Source: Sphingomicrobium aestuariivivum (lineage in GTDB: Bacteria > Pseudomonadota > Alphaproteobacteria > Sphingomonadales > Sphingomonadaceae). Taken from it: a stretch of DNA of 64,000 nucleotides. The notes beneath the pieces are model-generated. The model was not told where the DNA came from. It did not search any database and saw only the letters and a list, made by a program, of their open reading frames with translations. A program made the position numbers and the translations under genes. Of the stretch, positions 47,678 to 59,036 are shown piece after piece. Position 1 is the first letter of the stretch; every line of letters begins with the position of its first letter. Where the stretch lies: assembly GCF_024721585.1 (NCBI RefSeq), contig NZ_CP102629.1:1994501-2058500 (forward strand), written 5' to 3'.

Positions 47678-48721
47678 CTATTCGGTGGGAAGGTAGGGAA
47701 TGTCGATTGCGGGGCGTTGGCGGGTCAGGAAATCGGGGACCCGATAGCCTTTCTCGCGCAGGAAGTCGGCGTTGAAGAGGCGGCTGGCGTAACGGGTGCC
47801 GGGATCGCACAGCACGGTCACGATGGTGTGACCGGGGCCCATTTCCCTGGCGAGGCGGATCGCGCCCGCCACGTTGATGCCCGAGGACAGGCCGAGGTTG
47901 AGGCCTTCTTCCTCGAGCAGGCCGAAGTTGATGTCGAGGCTTTCCTGGTCCTCGACGCGGAAGGCGTGATCGACGGTGAGGCCTTCGAGGTTGCCGGTGA
48001 TGCGGCCCTGGCCGATCCCCTCGGTGATCGAGCTGCCCTCGGCCTTGAGTTCACCGGTCGTGTAATAGCTGTAGAGCGCGGCGCCGGGCGGATCGACGAT
48101 GCCGATCTGGATGTCCTTCTTGCGCTCGCGCAGCGCCATCGCCATGCCCGCGAGCGTGCCGCCGGTGCCGACCGCACAGATGAAGCCGTCGACCTTGCCG
48201 TCGGTCTGCTGCCAGATTTCGGGGCCGGTCGTGTCGATATGCGCCTGGCGATTGGCCTTGTTGTCGAACTGGTCGGCGAACATGGCGCCGCCGTCGCGGC
48301 TGCGCGACAGTTCCTCGGCGATGCGGCCGGCGATCTTCACGTAATTGTTCGGGTTGCGATAGGGCACCGCGGGCACTTCGACGAGCTGGGCGCCGAGCAT
48401 GCGGAGCGTCTGCTTCTTTTCCTCGGTCTGCGTGTCGGGGATGACGATCACCGTCTCCATGCCGAGTGCATTGCCGACCATGGTGAGGCCGATGCCGGTA
48501 TTGCCCGCCGTGCCGTCGACGATCGTGCCGCCGCGCGCGATGCGCCCCTCGTCGATCGCGTCGAGGACGAGGCTCTTGGCCGCGCGATCCTTCACCGACT
48601 GTCCGGGGTTCATCCATTCGGCCTTGCCGAGGATCGTACAGCCCGTCTCCTCGGAGGCGCGGCGGAGCTTGATCAGCGGGGTGTTGCCGATGGCGTCGAG
48701 TACGTCGGTGCGGATGGTCAT
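47678..48721 (-). CDS. Cysteine synthase A-like PLP enzyme
   Basis: 347 residues. The PLP lysine is in NPGQSVKDRAAK, the substrate loop in DGTAGNTGIGL, and the phosphate-binding loop in GTGGTLAGMA. It makes cysteine from O-acetylserine and sulfide. A C-terminal extension of about 30 residues (ASRLFNADFLREKGYRVPDF) marks the proteobacterial variant of the family. A cystathionine-beta-synthase-like use is possible. Confidence 0.9.
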   Translation of the reverse strand: MTIRTDVLDAIGNTPLIKLRRASEETGCTILGKAEWMNPGQSVKDRAAKSLVLDAIDEGRIARGGTIVDGTAGNTGIGLTMVGNALGMETVIVIPDTQTEEKKQTLRMLGAQLVEVPAVPYRNPNNYVKIAGRIAEELSRSRDGGAMFADQFDNKANRQAHIDTTGPEIWQQTDGKVDGFICAVGTGGTLAGMAMALRERKKDIQIGIVDPPGAALYSYYTTGELKAEGSSITEGIGQGRITGNLEGLTVDHAFRVEDQESLDINFGLLEEEGLNLGLSSGINVAGAIRLAREMGPGHTIVTVLCDPGTRYASRLFNADFLREKGYRVPDFLTRQRPAIDIPYLPTE

Positions 48722-48797
48722 GCGCCATAGCTAGGAAGCCGGATGCCCGAGGGGAAGGGTCAGCCGCGGTTCAGGGCGCCGAGTTTAGGGCAAGTGG

Positions 48798-49151
48798 ATG
48801 AAATTACGAGCTTCTTTGTTCCTTTTCGCCGCTCTTGTCGCCGCGCCCGCGCAGGCGACGCAGGGCATTGCCTGCACCGCGACCGACGATAGCGGGGTGG
48901 TCATCAGCCTCGGCGCGGGCACGATCCCTGCGCCGACATGGTGGGCCAGCGAGAAGGTGGACGGCGAGTGGCGCAAGCTCGGCGTCGCGATGCACTGGAT
49001 CGACGACGAGGTCATCCGCATGATGTTCGTGGCCGAAGACGGCATGAGCCGTGCGGGCGAGCTACGCGCCGCGCGGGCCGAGGACTGGATCTATGAAGGC
49101 GAGCTCTTGCGCGGAGGGCAGGCCATTCCGATGCGCTGCCAGCCCGACTAG
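48798..49151 (+). CDS. Small exported protein of unknown function
   Basis: 117 residues with a signal peptide (MKLRASLFLFAALVAAPAQA). The mature part has two Cys (positions 26 and 114) that could form a disulfide, and is rich in Trp and Met (GTIPAPTWWASEKVDGEWRKLGVAMHWIDDEVIRMMF). I recognise no family. Its stop shares CTAG with the convergent trmB. Confidence 0.75.
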   Translation: MKLRASLFLFAALVAAPAQATQGIACTATDDSGVVISLGAGTIPAPTWWASEKVDGEWRKLGVAMHWIDDEVIRMMFVAEDGMSRAGELRAARAEDWIYEGELLRGGQAIPMRCQPD

Positions 49152-49852
49152 CGGCGGCGATAGCGCAAGTAGTAGGGGCGGCGTCCCTCGCGGCGCGCCT
49201 TGGCGGCATAGCGGGTGTCGACCCAGCCGCCCGATTTCTCGAGGAAACCGCTCGCGTCTTCGATCATCCAGTCGAACTGCTCGCGATGCTTCTCGAGCTG
49301 CATGACCATCAGCGCCCATGACAGGTAGACGGGGTGATCGGTGGCGCAGCGGAATTCGCCGCCGGGCTTGAGCTTGGCCGCGATCATGTCGACCGGCCCG
49401 TCGTTCATCATGCGACGCTTGGCATGGCGCGCCTTGGGCCAGGGATCGGGATGGAGGAGATAGACGAAGCTCAAGCTGCCGTCGGGCACGCGCCGCAGCT
49501 GTTCGAGCGCATCGCCCATGTAGAGGCGCACGTTGGTGAGCGCCTGTTCCTTCACGTGGACGAGCGCTTGCGCGACCCCGTTGACGAAGGGTTCGCAGCC
49601 GATGAAGCCGTGGGCGGGCAGGAGGTCGGCGCGATAGGCGAGATGCTCGCCGCCGCCGAAGCCGATCTCGAAATGCATCGGGCGATCGTCGCCGAACAGG
49701 GCCTGCGCGGTCAGCGGCCCTTCCTCGGGCAGGCCGATCTGCGGCAGGAGATTGTCGACCAGTTCCTGCTGGCCCTTGCGGAGCTTGTGCGTGCTCGACC
49801 GGCCGTAGAGCCGGTTGAGGGTAGTGGGGTCGCCTTGCTTGTACGCCGTCAT
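49148..49852 (-). CDS. trmB: tRNA (guanine-N7)-methyltransferase
   Basis: 234 residues. The SAM-binding loop is in HFEIGFGGGEHL, the catalytic region in LLHPDPWPKARHAKRRM, and the tail in DTRYAAKARREGRRPYYLRYRR. It methylates G46 of tRNAs. A GGGAGG site precedes the ATG. In many alphaproteobacteria trmB lies between metK and rimP, as it does here, but three inserted loci separate it from rimP. Confidence 0.95.
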   Translation of the reverse strand: MTAYKQGDPTTLNRLYGRSSTHKLRKGQQELVDNLLPQIGLPEEGPLTAQALFGDDRPMHFEIGFGGGEHLAYRADLLPAHGFIGCEPFVNGVAQALVHVKEQALTNVRLYMGDALEQLRRVPDGSLSFVYLLHPDPWPKARHAKRRMMNDGPVDMIAAKLKPGGEFRCATDHPVYLSWALMVMQLEKHREQFDWMIEDASGFLEKSGGWVDTRYAAKARREGRRPYYLRYRRR

Positions 49853-49996
49853 GCGCGCCTCCCTAGGGCCAAGAGCGGGCGGCGTAAAGCACCGCCCAGA
49901 TCAATGGACGAGCTTGTTGATTTGAAACTTTTCTTTTGCGGGGCAATCGGTTAGCCCTTGTCGCTTGTGGGGCAGATTGGGGAGCTGGGGGCAGCG

Positions 49997-51169
49997 ATGT
50001 CCGACGCGCGCATTTTCTTTTTCCTGGTGCCGGGCATGTTTGCCATGTTCGGCGCATTTTTGGTCGCGCTGTGGATGGCCGACCGGTCGCTGAAGGCCGC
50101 GCTCTGGGGCGCGATCGCCTTCTTTGTCGGCTCGGGTAGCATCCTCGTCGATGCGCTTCGGCCGCCGGGCGAGGAATGGCTGCGCCATGTCGCGCTCACC
50201 CTGCATTTCGTGACGGTCGCGCTGTTCATCCAGTCCTTCGCGCGGCGGCATGGTGAGGACTTGCCCACCGCCGCGCTCGGCATCGCGGCCATTGCGAGCC
50301 TGATCTTCACGCCGTTCCAACCGCTTTCGCCGCCGTCGGACATGCGCCTCGTACTGGTCCAGCTGGTGGCGCTTGCCATGATCCTCACGGTCCTGCCGCG
50401 CGCCACGCGCTGGCGCGACGGGCAGGCGATCGGGCGGCTCGTGGTCGGTGCGCTGGCGGTGGCGGCGATTTCCTATCTGGTGCGCGCCGCGCTCTTCCTC
50501 GTGCGACCCGATACCCAGACGTCGACCGATTTCTTCGCCAGCTTCTACAATGTCACCTTCCATCTCACGACGGCAATCATCGGCTTTTCGCTGGGGCTGG
50601 TTCTCCTCGTAGCATTGGGAAGCGATGCGGTCCGGCGCGAGAACCGGGAGACGGCGATCGACCCGCTGACCGGGCTCGGCAACCGGCGGCGGCTGCACTG
50701 GGCGATCAATTCGGACGAGAGCGGCAAGTGGAATTGCGGCGGCGTGATTGCCATCGACCTCGACCATTTCAAGGCGATCAACGACCGCTACGGGCATGGC
50801 GGGGGCGACCGCGTGCTTGTCGGGGTGGCCGATGCGCTGAAGTTCGTCTTTCGCGGCCAGCGCATCTGCCGGTTGGGCGGCGAGGAATTCCTCATCCTCC
50901 TGCCGCGCGACCTCAATGGCCAGCTGCCCGCGCTGGCCTCGCGCGCGTTGGCGGCAATCGAGGCGCTGCGCTTCGAGCGGCCGCTCGACAATTGCCGCGT
51001 CAGCGCCTGTGTCGGCACCGCGATCCGACAGCAGGGCATGAGTATCGAGGAGGTCATCCGCCGTGCCGACATGGCGGTCTATCGCGGCAAGAACCAGGGG
51101 CGCGGGCAGGTCAACAGCGCCGATGCCGCCAACGACGGCGACCCCCCGGGCGAGGGCGCGCTGGCCTGA
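49997..51169 (+). CDS. Membrane-bound diguanylate cyclase (GGDEF)
   Basis: 390 residues. Six or seven N-terminal helices (about 5-205) precede a GGDEF domain (about 220-375). It contains DPLTGLGNRR, the metal-binding IDLDHFKAIND, and an intact active site RLGGEEF (GGEEF 294-298). The upstream inhibitory RxxD site reads RGQR, so product feedback is probably absent. It makes c-di-GMP. The ATG at 49997 follows a G-rich site; an in-frame TTG at 49958 is less likely. It is inserted, on the opposite strand, between metK and trmB. Confidence 0.9.
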   Translation: MSDARIFFFLVPGMFAMFGAFLVALWMADRSLKAALWGAIAFFVGSGSILVDALRPPGEEWLRHVALTLHFVTVALFIQSFARRHGEDLPTAALGIAAIASLIFTPFQPLSPPSDMRLVLVQLVALAMILTVLPRATRWRDGQAIGRLVVGALAVAAISYLVRAALFLVRPDTQTSTDFFASFYNVTFHLTTAIIGFSLGLVLLVALGSDAVRRENRETAIDPLTGLGNRRRLHWAINSDESGKWNCGGVIAIDLDHFKAINDRYGHGGGDRVLVGVADALKFVFRGQRICRLGGEEFLILLPRDLNGQLPALASRALAAIEALRFERPLDNCRVSACVGTAIRQQGMSIEEVIRRADMAVYRGKNQGRGQVNSADAANDGDPPGEGALA

Positions 51170-51172
51170 ACG

Positions 51173-52387
51173 CTAGCCCTCGAGCGCGGTTTTCAATTCC
51201 TCGACGAGGTCGGTGCGCTCCCACGGGAAATGGTCGCCGTTCGCCGTGCGCCCGAAGTGGCCGTAGGCGGCGCTCTTCTCGTAGATCGGCTTGTTGAGGC
51301 CGAGGCAGGTGCGGATGCCGCGCGGGGTCAGGCCGCCGAGACGGGGCAGCGAGAAAATCGCGGCCTCGAGCGCATCGTCGGACACGGTGCCGGTGCCATG
51401 GGTGTCGACATAGAGCGACAGCGGCTGGCTGACGCCGATGGCGTAGCTGAGCTGGATCGTGCAGCGGCGGGCAAGGCCAGCGGCGACGATGTTCTTGGCA
51501 AGATAGCGGCTGACATAGGCCGCCGAGCGGTCGACCTTGGTCGGATCCTTGCCAGAAAAGGCACCACCACCGTGCGGGGCGGCGCCACCATAGGTATCGA
51601 CAATGATCTTGCGGCCGGTGAGGCCGGCATCGCCGTCGGGACCGCCGATGACAAAGCTCCCGGTCGGGTTGATATGATAGACGGTGTCGTCCGACAGGAG
51701 GCCGTCGGGCAGGATGTCGGCGACGACGCCCTTCACGTAATTCTTGAGCTCGGCTTCCTTCTCGCCCTTGTCATAGCCTTCGACATGCTGGGTCGAGACG
51801 ACCACCGCGGTGCAGGCGGCGGGGCGGCCGTCCTCGTAGCGCAGCGTGACCTGGCTCTTGGCGTCGGGTTCGAGGAAGGGCGCCGCACCCGAATGACGGT
51901 CGGCGGCGAGCCGTTCGAGGATCTTGTGGCTGTAGTCGATCGCGGCGGGCATGAGATCGGGCGTCTCGTCGCAGGCGAAACCGAACATGATGCCCTGGTC
52001 GCCCGCACCCTCGTCCTTGTTGCCGCTGGCATCGACGCCCTGCGCGATATGCGCGGACTGGGCGTGGAGGAAGTTCTCGAAGGTGAGGTTGTCCCAGTGG
52101 AAGCCGTCCTGCTCGTAGCCGATGCGCTTCACCGTGGCACGGACCTTGTCCTCGATTTCCCGCTTGATGCCGGGGGCCCATTCGCCGCTCGGGGTCATCA
52201 CGCCCTGGCCGCGGATCTCGCCGGCGAGGATGACGCGGTTGGTGGTGACCAGCGTCTCGCAAGCCACGCGCGCCTCGGGATCCTTCGACAGGAAGAGATC
52301 GACGATGGCGTCCGAAATCTGGTCGGCAACCTTGTCGGGATGGCCCTCGGAAACGCTTTCCGAGGTGAAGAGATAGGTCTGGCGCAT
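51173..52387 (-). CDS. metK: S-adenosylmethionine synthetase
   Basis: 404 residues. Signature hexa- and nonapeptide regions [19 protein letters not shown] and [19 protein letters not shown] are all present. It makes SAM from methionine and ATP. A short AGGA site precedes the ATG. It lies 40 bases downstream of lnt; I do not see a SAM riboswitch in this gap. Confidence 0.98.
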   Translation of the reverse strand: MRQTYLFTSESVSEGHPDKVADQISDAIVDLFLSKDPEARVACETLVTTNRVILAGEIRGQGVMTPSGEWAPGIKREIEDKVRATVKRIGYEQDGFHWDNLTFENFLHAQSAHIAQGVDASGNKDEGAGDQGIMFGFACDETPDLMPAAIDYSHKILERLAADRHSGAAPFLEPDAKSQVTLRYEDGRPAACTAVVVSTQHVEGYDKGEKEAELKNYVKGVVADILPDGLLSDDTVYHINPTGSFVIGGPDGDAGLTGRKIIVDTYGGAAPHGGGAFSGKDPTKVDRSAAYVSRYLAKNIVAAGLARRCTIQLSYAIGVSQPLSLYVDTHGTGTVSDDALEAAIFSLPRLGGLTPRGIRTCLGLNKPIYEKSAAYGHFGRTANGDHFPWERTDLVEELKTALEG

Positions 52388-52427
52388 GGAAATCCTGTTT
52401 GTCTGCCGGATGGCTTGACCCAAAGGT

Positions 52428-54077
52428 CTAACGAGGGCGTCGGGCGAGGGCAATGCCGGTGAGCGCAAACGCGGCGGCGGCGATGAGCGCGAGCCAGTTG
52501 CCGAGCCGCGCGAAGGGGGTGGGCGCGAGGGCGCGGGGCAGGAGAGCATCGATATGTCCCTCGGTCCCTGACGGGATCGTCGCGAGGAGGTCGCCCTTGG
52601 CATCGATCAACGCGCTGATGCCCGTCGGGGTGGCACGGATGACGGGCAGGCCTTCTTCGGCAGCGCGCAGTCGGGCCTGTCCGAGATGCTGGGGCGGGCC
52701 CCATGCGCCGAACCACGCATCGTTCGAAGGGTTGAAGACGACGTCGGGGCGGTCGGCGGGATCGACGACTTGCCCCGAGAAGATGATCTCGTAGCAGACC
52801 TGCAGGCCCATGCGGAGGTCGCGGTGCGGCAGCGGCAGGCTGCGCGGGCCGGGGCCGGGAGAGAAATCATAGGCGCCGGGCGCGAGGCGCGACAGGCCGA
52901 TCGGCTCGAGGATCGAGCGCATCGGCAGATATTCGCCATAGGGAACGAGATGCGCCTTGTCGTAGCGCCCGTCGAGGCTGCCGTCATGATCGAGCATGAA
53001 AATGGAATTGGTGGCCGCATCGACCGTGCGCCGGTCGGCGGATTCGACCCCGATGCCGCCGGTGACAAGGGTCTGTCCCTCGACGAGGCCGCGGGTCGCA
53101 CGGAGGCGTTCGAAAAGGGAGGCTGTCCGGCGGCTCTCCCGTTCGTCATAGGTCGGCTTGGTGATGGCGGCTTCGGGCCAGAAGATGACCATCGGCGGGC
53201 CGACATCGTCGCTCGCGCGCTTCAGCGTGAGGGCCGAGAGGCGGTCGGCGGCGATGCTGTCGTAGCCTGCGCGCCACTTGTCCGCCTGGCCGATGTTCGG
53301 CTGGACGATGCGGATCGTCGGCCAGAAAGTCGCCGGATCGAGGGGCGGTGGCGCGGGTGGCGGCGCCATGTCATCGGATACGGGTTCGGGCGGCGGCGGG
53401 ACGGCGGCGGCGAGCACCGCCTCGACATCCTGGTGGACCAGCCGTTCCTGCGGAATCAGCAGCACGAGGAGGAGGGCAACGGCGACGGTGGCGCTTGCCT
53501 TGAAACGTCGCAGGACCAGCCACCAGAGCGCTGCGCCGATGAGCACAGTGATGCCGGAAAGGGCGTAGGTGCCGACCAGCGGGGCGAGGCGCAGGAGCGG
53601 GGTCGGGACCAGCGCGACCGAAAGCGGGTTCCACGCAAAGCCGGTGAAGAGGGTAGCGCGGAGCCATTCGCCGACGATCCAGAGGCCTGCGAAGACGAAG
53701 CCGAGCGCGATCGGCTGGCGCCTCGACAGCCACCAAGCGCCGAGCGCGGCGAGCATCGGGAAGACGGCGAGGTAGAGGCTGAGGAGGGCGACCGCGATCC
53801 AGCCGAGCCATGCGGGCATGTTCGACTGGAAGGTAAAGGCGGTGGCGATCCAGTTGAGACCGAGCGCGAACTGGCCGACCCCGTAGAGCCAGCCGAGCAG
53901 GGCGGCGCGCTTTGCAGTCTGCGCGGCCTGGAGAAGCGCCAGCAGTCCTGCAAGCGAGAGCAGGAGCAAGGGCCACAGGCCGAGCGGCTCGAAACCGGTG
54001 GCGCCGACGAGCCCGAGAACGAACGCGAACGACGGCGCGGCGCGATGGCTCGCGACGATGGCGCGAACGTCAGGCAC
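52428..54077 (-). CDS. lnt: Apolipoprotein N-acyltransferase
   Basis: 549 residues. Six or seven N-terminal membrane helices precede a periplasmic nitrilase domain with the triad Glu (FWPEAAIT), Lys ([14 protein letters not shown]) and Cys ([10 protein letters not shown]). A Pro-rich insert ([21 protein letters not shown]) separates the two parts. It adds the third acyl chain to lipoproteins. I start at the GTG at 54077, which overlaps the corC stop by one base (TAGTG). Confidence 0.93.
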   Translation of the reverse strand: MPDVRAIVASHRAAPSFAFVLGLVGATGFEPLGLWPLLLLSLAGLLALLQAAQTAKRAALLGWLYGVGQFALGLNWIATAFTFQSNMPAWLGWIAVALLSLYLAVFPMLAALGAWWLSRRQPIALGFVFAGLWIVGEWLRATLFTGFAWNPLSVALVPTPLLRLAPLVGTYALSGITVLIGAALWWLVLRRFKASATVAVALLLVLLIPQERLVHQDVEAVLAAAVPPPPEPVSDDMAPPPAPPPLDPATFWPTIRIVQPNIGQADKWRAGYDSIAADRLSALTLKRASDDVGPPMVIFWPEAAITKPTYDERESRRTASLFERLRATRGLVEGQTLVTGGIGVESADRRTVDAATNSIFMLDHDGSLDGRYDKAHLVPYGEYLPMRSILEPIGLSRLAPGAYDFSPGPGPRSLPLPHRDLRMGLQVCYEIIFSGQVVDPADRPDVVFNPSNDAWFGAWGPPQHLGQARLRAAEEGLPVIRATPTGISALIDAKGDLLATIPSGTEGHIDALLPRALAPTPFARLGNWLALIAAAAFALTGIALARRPR

Positions 54078-54958
54078 TATTCGGTAACAGTGGGTTCGGC
54101 CGGTTCGGGCGCGTGGATGCGCAAGCGCGTCATGCGCTTGGGCTCGGCCTCGATGCATTCGAGGCGCCAGCCCGAGGGGTGCTCGACCGACTGGCCGGGC
54201 TCGAGGATGCGGCCGGCAAGCAGGAAGGCGAGGCCACCCAGAGTGTCGACTTCATCCTCTTCCCAGGCGAGCGCGGGATCGACATGCTCGATCACCTCTT
54301 CCATCTCGACACGCGCATCGGCTTCCCAGACGCCCTCGTCGAGCAGGACCAATGCCGCCTCGGGCGTTTCGTCATGCTCGTCCTCGATCTCGCCGATGAT
54401 CTCCTCGACCACGTCCTCGATGGTGACGAGCCCCTCGGTGCCGCCAAATTCGTCGACGACGACCGCCATGTGGACGCGCTGGGTGCGCATCGAGGCGAGG
54501 ATGTCGATCACCCCCATGGTGGTGGGCACGAAGAGCGGCTCGCGCATGAGATCCTCGATGCGCTGCGGCTTGGTGCCGACCTTGGCCGCGAAGAGGTCCT
54601 TGATGTGAATCATGCCGACTATCTCGTCGAGATTGTCGCCGGTCACCGGAAGCCGGCTGTGCTCGGCATCGGCGAATTGCGCGACGAGGCTTTCGAAATC
54701 GGCATCGCGGCTGACCGCGATGATGTCACCGCGCGGCACGCAGATGTCGCCCGCGGTACGGTCGGCAAAATGCAGGAGGTTGCGCAGCATGGTGCGCTCG
54801 TGAGGGCTGAGGTCGCCGACCTTGGCGGGGCCGGCCTCGTCGGCCTCGTCGATCGCTTCCTCGATCTGGTCGCGCAGCGATTGCTCGCCCTCCTCGCCGA
54901 AGAAGAGGGCGCGCATGCCGCGCCAGATTCGTGAGCCTTCCTCAGGCTTGGTGGCCAT
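54077..54958 (-). CDS. corC: CorC/HlyC-family CBS-domain protein
   Basis: 293 residues: two CBS domains (about 65-190: MVPRxxI-like ICVPRGDIIAV; VVDEFGGTEGLVTIEDVVEEIIGEIEDEHDE) and a C-terminal CorC_HlyC domain. It is linked to magnesium/cobalt efflux or lipid transport in other bacteria. The ATG at 54958 has GGAG six bases upstream. It overlaps ybeY by 17 bases. Confidence 0.92.
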   Translation of the reverse strand: MATKPEEGSRIWRGMRALFFGEEGEQSLRDQIEEAIDEADEAGPAKVGDLSPHERTMLRNLLHFADRTAGDICVPRGDIIAVSRDADFESLVAQFADAEHSRLPVTGDNLDEIVGMIHIKDLFAAKVGTKPQRIEDLMREPLFVPTTMGVIDILASMRTQRVHMAVVVDEFGGTEGLVTIEDVVEEIIGEIEDEHDETPEAALVLLDEGVWEADARVEMEEVIEHVDPALAWEEDEVDTLGGLAFLLAGRILEPGQSVEHPSGWRLECIEAEPKRMTRLRIHAPEPAEPTVTE

Positions 54959-55463
54959 TACGGTCTCCATAGGGGTCGGCGATGCCGAGACGGGCGAGCG
55001 CGCGGGTCTCGCGCGCTTCCATGTCGGTCGCTTCTTCATCGTTCATGTGGTCGTAGCCCAAGAGGTGCAGCATGCCGTGTACGATCAGGTGGCGGGCATG
55101 GTCCTCGAGGCTGATCTTCTTGTCCTCGGCCTCGCGCGCGCAAACGCCGTGGGCGAGCGCCATGTCGCCGAGCATCAGTGGGGGGCCGGGCTGGCCTGCG
55201 GCGTCCAGTTCCCCGGGCTCGGCCATCGGGAAGCTCAACACGTTGGTCGGCTTGTCCTTCTCGCGCCACTGGCGGTTGAGGTCGTGGACGTCGGCGTCGG
55301 ACAGGAGGGCGAGGCTGACCTCGATCTCGCGATCGCTGTCGGCAAGGGCGGGAAAGGCGCTTTCGGCAATGGCGGCGCGAAGCGTGGGGTCGGCAAGCTC
55401 GCTCAGGCGAGCGCTGCTACTGTCCCAGTCGTCGTCGGCGTCGAAATTGATGGTGAGGCTCAT
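54942..55463 (-). CDS. ybeY: Endoribonuclease YbeY
   Basis: 173 residues. The zinc/active-site motif is in HLIVHGMLHLLGYDH, with NVLSFP upstream. It acts in 16S rRNA 3'-end maturation and ribosome quality control. Overlaps phoH by four bases and corC by 17. Confidence 0.96.
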   Translation of the reverse strand: MSLTINFDADDDWDSSSARLSELADPTLRAAIAESAFPALADSDREIEVSLALLSDADVHDLNRQWREKDKPTNVLSFPMAEPGELDAAGQPGPPLMLGDMALAHGVCAREAEDKKISLEDHARHLIVHGMLHLLGYDHMNDEEATDMEARETRALARLGIADPYGDRNGHQA

Positions 55464-56454
55464 TGAGGGCCTTCATAAGCGTCGACGATGCGTCCGACCA
55501 GAGGGTGACGTACGACGTCGGCGGCGGTGAAGCGGCTCATGGCGATGCCGTCGACGCCCTCGAGCTTCTCGACTGCGTCGGCAAGGCCCGAACGGCTGCC
55601 GTCGGGAAGGTCGACCTGCATGGGATCGCCGCACACGACCATGCGGCTGCGCATGCCGAAGCGGGTCAGGAACATTTTCATCTGCGCGGGCGTGGTGTTC
55701 TGCGCTTCATCGAGGATGATGAAGGCGTCATTGAGGGTGCGGCCGCGCATGAAGGCGATGGGCGCGATCTCGATTTCGCCGGAGGCGATGCGGCGCTCGA
55801 CCTGTTCGGCCGGCAGCATGTCGTAGAGCGCGTCGTATAGCGGGCGCAGATAGGGATCGACCTTTTCCTTCATGTCGCCGGGCAGGAAGCCGAGGCGCTC
55901 GCCCGCTTCGACCGCGGGGCGCGAGAGGATGAGGCGCTCGACCGCGCCGGTGATGAGCATGGAGACAGCCTGCGCGACGGCGAGGTAAGTCTTGCCGGTA
56001 CCGGCAGGGCCGAGGGCGAAGATCATATCCGATTTGGCCAGCGCCTTCATGTAGACGGTCTGGTTGGCCGAGCGCGGGGCAATGGTCTTCTTGCGGGTGC
56101 GGATCAGCACCTTGGGCGGGTCGGCGACTTCCTTGTCGATGATGCCGTCGAGGCGCGGCTGGTTGGCCATGCCGATCACGGCCTCGATGACTTCGGCGTC
56201 GACATCCTGCCCCTGGTCGAGGCGTTCGTAGAGGCCGAGGAGGACCTCGCGGGCGCGATTGGCGCTGTCCGCCTCGCCCTCGATCATGACCTTGTTGCCG
56301 CGCGCGGCGATGTTCACGCCCAGCCTGTCCTCGATGATGACGAGGTGGCGGTCATATTCACCGAACAGGGGGCCGAGCAGGAAGGGCTGGTCGAATTCCA
56401 GTTCCAAGCGGGCGCGGTCCTCGTGGACGGCGGCGACAGCGTCGCGTTTTGCCA

Positions 56455-56455
<1 letters not shown>
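55460..56455 (-). CDS. ybeZ: PhoH-like ATPase (YbeZ)
   Basis: 331 residues. An N-terminal KH-like segment (LGVNIAARGNKVMIEGE) precedes the RecA-like ATPase: GPAGTGKTYLAVAQAV (Walker A) and IILDEAQNTTPAQMKMFLTRFG (Walker B). It works with YbeY on RNA. Overlaps miaB by one base (TAATG). Confidence 0.95.
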
Positions 56456-57779
<1,324 letters not shown>

Positions 57780-57783
<4 letters not shown>

Positions 57784-58559
57784 ATCGGGCGCGCCATAGC
57801 CGATGCGGGCGCGGGCTCAAAGCCCAGCGCTGCGCTGATGCGGGCATGGGCCTCGAGCGCCATCTCCTTGCGATCAAGGGTGATGGGAATGGGCTCGAGC
57901 ATGCGCACCGTCACGTGGATCGGGCGCCAGCGCGACAGAACGCGCTTCACATTGTCCATGCCGGGTTCGCCCGCGTGCCAGGCAATGGCCTCCGCCTCGG
58001 CGAAATCGAGCGCGACGGGGATGAGGTGCGCGCCTTCGGGCGCCGGGGTGATGGCTTTCAGCAGCGGCGAGCGGAAGGGCAGGAGCTGTGTGCCGTCGCT
58101 GGTCGTGCCTTCGGGGAAGAGGGCGAGGGGGAGGTGATGGTCGAAGCGCTTGCGGATGGCCTCGATCTGGCCATCGACGCTGCGGCGGTTCTGGCGCGTG
58201 ATGTAGAGCGTCTCGCGCTGGTCGGCGAGCCACTTGGTCAGCGGGTGATCCTGCACCTCGGATTTGGAGACGAAGGCGCAGCCGGTCGCACCGCCCATCG
58301 CAAGGATGTCGAGCCAGCTGACGTGATTGACGAGGAGCAGGCTGCGTCGCGCCGGCGCAGGGCCGACGCGCCTGACCCTGAGCCCCATGATGAACCCGGA
58401 AACGCGCAGGAACAGGCGCGCGACCGGCCCGCGCCCCGTCACCGTGTGGACAAGGACGTGGAGGGGGCCGAGGAGGGCCAGCAGCAGGACGAGGAGGACG
58501 AGCCGGAGCCCGATGAGCGGCCAGTTAGCCGCCGGTCTTGCGGTCGAGGGCGACGCCAT
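57780..58559 (-). CDS. plsC: 1-acyl-sn-glycerol-3-phosphate acyltransferase (PlsC-type)
   Basis: 259 residues. An N-terminal helix ([26 protein letters not shown]) precedes the NHxSWLD motif ([15 protein letters not shown]) and FPEGTTSDG. It makes phosphatidic acid from lysophosphatidate, or acylates ornithine lipids (OlsA-like); sequence alone does not decide. The ATG at 58559 lies 35 bases inside fur and follows GGAG. Upstream readings are shadows of fur. Confidence 0.88.
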
Positions 58560-58953
58560 AAAGCTCCATCCGGTGGTCGACGAGGCGGAAGCCCAGTTTC
58601 TCGGCGATGCGCTTTTGCAGGAGCTCGAGCTCCTCGTCGACGAATTCGACGACCTTGCCGGTCTCGACATCGATGAGATGGTCGTGATGGGCATCGGAGG
58701 CGGCTTCATAGCGCGAGCGACCGTCGCCGAACTCGTGCCGCTCGAGAATGCCGGCTTCCTCGAACAGGCGGACCGTGCGGTAGACGGTCGCGATCGAGAT
58801 ATTGGGATCGATCTTGTTGGCGCGCTCGTGGAGCATCTCGACGTCGGGATGGTCCTCGCTTTCGCCAAGAACCTTGGCGATAACGCGGCGCTGCTCGGTG
58901 ATGCGCAGGCCTTTTTCGGCGCAGATGGCCTCGAGATCGATCTTGCGGGTCAT
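58525..58953 (-). CDS. fur: Fur-family metalloregulator
   Basis: 142 residues. The winged helix includes RITEQRRVIAKVL and ISIATVYRTVRLFEEAGIL. The metal ligands are in HEFGDGRSRYEAASDAHHDHLIDV and later His/Glu. It lacks the CxxC structural-zinc pairs, as other alphaproteobacterial Fur/Mur proteins do. It represses iron (or manganese) genes. Start at the ATG at 58953; the family N-terminus is met. Confidence 0.92.
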   Translation of the reverse strand: MTRKIDLEAICAEKGLRITEQRRVIAKVLGESEDHPDVEMLHERANKIDPNISIATVYRTVRLFEEAGILERHEFGDGRSRYEAASDAHHDHLIDVETGKVVEFVDEELELLQKRIAEKLGFRLVDHRMELYGVALDRKTGG

Positions 58954-58983
58954 GGCCGATGGGGTAGCGGCTGGGAGCGTCCA

Positions 58984-59020
58984 AGAAAAGGGCGACGAGG
59001 CCGAAAAAGCCGCGTCGCCC
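58984..59020 (-). terminator. Terminator of the mucR-type gene
   Basis: On the minus strand GGGCGACG and CGTCGCCC form an 8-bp stem, with a further GGC...GCC inside the loop, followed by TTTTCTT. It starts 17 bases after the stop at 59037 and separates it from fur. Confidence 0.85.
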
Positions 59021-59036
59021 CGATCGGGTAGCGCGA

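Noticed and set aside
52388-52427. SAM-responsive riboswitch before metK
   Set aside because: The 40-base gap after lnt lacks the conserved cores of SAM-II or SAM/SAH motifs as I know them, and is too short for SAM-I.
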